Source: an uncultured Eubacteriales bacterium (GTDB taxonomy: Bacteria > Bacillota_A > Clostridia > Lachnospirales > Lachnospiraceae). From it: 8,316 nucleotides of DNA. Every line of letters begins with the position of its first letter. Position 1 is the stretch's first letter. This document shows positions 6,748 to 8,316 of this stretch, one piece after another. The DNA lies in the NCBI GenBank assembly GCA_902803345.1, contig CADCPV010000320.1:1-8316 (forward strand), given 5' to 3'. The position numbers were made by a program, and so were the translations under genes. The notes under the pieces are model-generated. The model was not told where the DNA came from. It searched no databases and saw nothing but the letters and a program-made list of their open reading frames with translations.

Positions 6748-8316
6748 TTAAGCCTCCGCAAAAAGCGACGCATCCGTATGCGGAAGGAAGCAGGCCGCCA
6801 CAAATTCGTCCATATAACCGGGCTGAGTGCTGAGTTCGAGATAGGTCAGGCTCGAAGCAATTTCGGAGACCTTCTTCTCGGCGTCATCAGACAGGAGCAT
6901 GCACAGAGCGCCGGAAAGAGAAGTGTTTCCGAGATAGCTGTAGCAGTCTTCCGGAAGCTTCGGAAGCATCCCGATCGAGACTGCATTCTGGATATTGAGA
7001 CCGGAGCCAATACCGCCGGCAATATAAATATGTTCGACCATGCTCATGTCCATGTCGACGCAGCGGAGCATTGTCACAATCGCGGAGAAAATCGCGCCCT
7101 TTGCGCGGATGAAGTTCTGGATATCCACTTCATCAATGGAGATTTCGCGCCGCTCTTCGGAGCCTTCCGCGATAACATAACGGGCGATTGAACTCTGATC
7201 ACGCTGAATGCGCTGCCCTTCGCGGATAAAGCTTCCTTTCGGAGAAATAATGCCGCAGCGGAAGAGTTCGCTGACCGTATCGATGATGCCGGAGCCGCAG
7301 AGCCCGAGCGGTGCGGCAGATCCGATTGTCGTAAAATCAGGCTCCATCGTATCAGGATCGATTGTGATCGAATCAATGGCGCCCTGGGTCGCACGCATGC
7401 CGCAGCTGATGTCGCCGCCTTCGAAGGCGGGACCGGCCGAGCAGGCGCAGCACATCAGAAAATCTTCATTGCCGAAAACAATTTCGCCGTTCGTGCCGAG
7501 ATCGACGAAAACGGAAAATTCCGGCTTCGTCCACATCCGCGAGATCAGGGTACCGGCCGTGATGTCGCCGCCGACATAGCTTCCGACATTCGGCGCAAAG
7601 AGAACCGGCGCATCGGGATGAACCCCGAGTGCAAAGTCCCGGCCGTGGAAGGCATCCGTATCAAAGAAAGTCGGAATATAGGGCTCCATGCGGACAGGAT
7701 CCGCGAAACATCCGGTAAACAGGTGATTCATCGTCGTATTTGAAGCGACAGAGAGCCGGACAATATTCGAAGGGCTGACGCCTGCCGTATGGCACAGCCG
7801 CAGGATCATCGGGCGGAGAGTATCGTCGACAACGGCCTGCTGCAGGCGTTCCGCGCCGCCCGGCCGTACAGAGGCGATGATGCGGTTGATGACATCGGCG
7901 CCGTAGCGGATCTGTGCATTTCCGGCTGAAGCGCGGGCAAGGATTTTCCCGGAGGAAAGATCGGCAAGCACGGCCGTAACCGTCGTTGTTCCGATGTCGA
8001 TTGCGGCGGCGGGAATCACGGTCTGATGCGGCGGAAGGATGTCATAGACAAAAAGGTTTCCGTCTTCTTTTTTCTCAACGGGGAGAGAGACGGCAAAATC
8101 GTTTTCCCGCAGTGTTTTTGCAGCTTTCCGTACCAGAACGGAAGAGAAGCGGATGGTTTCGCAGCCGGTTTCCTCCTCGATTTTCAGCCGGATGCGCAAA
8201 AGATCGGGCATCGTATCATCAAGCGTCGGCGGATCGAGCACAAGGTCCAGCATCGAGAATCCGTTTTGAAGACGGGCAATTCCCTCGCCCTCAAGCGCTT
8301 CAGCCGCCGCATCGAA
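6748..8316 (-). CDS. Second RACo-like corrinoid activator (5' end cut by window edge)
   Basis: This frame is open to the right edge, giving 522 codons and no start in view. The first in-frame ATG (8253) has no convincing ribosome binding site. The coding sequence before it continues into a typical linker, and the PPTLDD motif just after it is normal for the interior of RACo proteins, so this ATG is judged internal. The ASKHA ATPase part is complete: IDIGTTT about 85-91 residues after that Met, then VDLGTNGE, AGPAFEGG, GLCGSGIID and IYIAGGIGSG. The missing N-terminus would be expected to hold the 2Fe-2S domain seen in the paralogue, but this cannot be confirmed. The protein should reactivate Co(II) corrinoid at the expense of ATP. 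It is clearly divergent from the activator at 4328-6106, so the pair is not a recent duplication. It ends three bases before the DUF3786-like start. Confidence 0.9.
   Translation of the reverse strand, partial: FDAAAEALEGEGIARLQNGFSMLDLVLDPPTLDDTMPDLLRIRLKIEEETGCETIRFSSVLVRKAAKTLRENDFAVSLPVEKKEDGNLFVYDILPPHQTVIPAAAIDIGTTTVTAVLADLSSGKILARASAGNAQIRYGADVINRIIASVRPGGAERLQQAVVDDTLRPMILRLCHTAGVSPSNIVRLSVASNTTMNHLFTGCFADPVRMEPYIPTFFDTDAFHGRDFALGVHPDAPVLFAPNVGSYVGGDITAGTLISRMWTKPEFSVFVDLGTNGEIVFGNEDFLMCCACSAGPAFEGGDISCGMRATQGAIDSITIDPDTMEPDFTTIGSAAPLGLCGSGIIDTVSELFRCGIISPKGSFIREGQRIQRDQSSIARYVIAEGSEERREISIDEVDIQNFIRAKGAIFSAIVTMLRCVDMDMSMVEHIYIAGGIGSGLNIQNAVSIGMLPKLPEDCYSYLGNTSLSGALCMLLSDDAEKKVSEIASSLTYLELSTQPGYMDEFVAACFLPHTDASLFAEA

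Noticed and set aside
1..8316. CRISPR arrays, tRNA or rRNA genes, insertion sequences and attachment sites
   Set aside because: No regularly spaced repeats, RNA gene motifs, transposase frames or terminal inverted repeats were seen; coding sequence fills nearly the whole window.

Overview
The window is a block of eight genes, all read from the minus strand and closely packed, with no room for unrelated genes. Transcription runs from the right edge to the left. Base composition is moderately GC-rich, and strong GGAGG-type ribosome binding sites with short gaps or overlaps suggest an anaerobic Gram-positive bacterium, probably a Clostridia-class acetogen or gut/rumen relative. This assignment is an inference; no marker gene is present. 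Both edges cut genes: the right-hand gene lacks its N-terminus and the left-hand gene lacks at most a short C-terminal tail.

In transcription order the genes are: (1) a partial corrinoid activator of the RACo/DUF4445 ATPase family (6748-8316); (2) a DUF3786-like protein of unknown function (6121-6744); (3) a second, complete activator with an N-terminal 2Fe-2S domain (4328-6106); (4) a cysteine-rich DUF2284-like protein (3798-4331) whose start overlaps the end of gene 3; (5) a methyltetrahydrofolate:corrinoid methyltransferase of the AcsE/MtrH-like pterin-binding family (2955-3764); (6) a B12-binding corrinoid protein (2263-2898); (7) a uroporphyrinogen-decarboxylase-fold methyltransferase (1135-2217); and (8), after a terminator-like hairpin, a second member of that family (1-1059).

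Together they form a complete corrinoid methyl-transfer module. One or both UroD-fold proteins would take a methyl group from an unidentified donor and place it on Co(I) of the corrinoid protein. The AcsE-like protein would pass it to tetrahydrofolate, feeding the Wood-Ljungdahl or one-carbon pool. The activator(s) would re-reduce corrinoid that has oxidised to Co(II), using ATP and the Fe-S domain. The layout resembles the four-component O-demethylase and methylamine/betaine systems of acetogens and Desulfitobacterium (substrate methyltransferase, corrinoid protein, folate methyltransferase, activator).

The unusual parts are two activators for one visible corrinoid protein, two divergent UroD-fold methyltransferases that seem to lack the usual third zinc-ligand cysteine, and two uncharacterised proteins (DUF3786-like and DUF2284-like) embedded among the activators. 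The methyl donor cannot be read from the sequence, and no transporter, regulator or operon promoter lies in the window.
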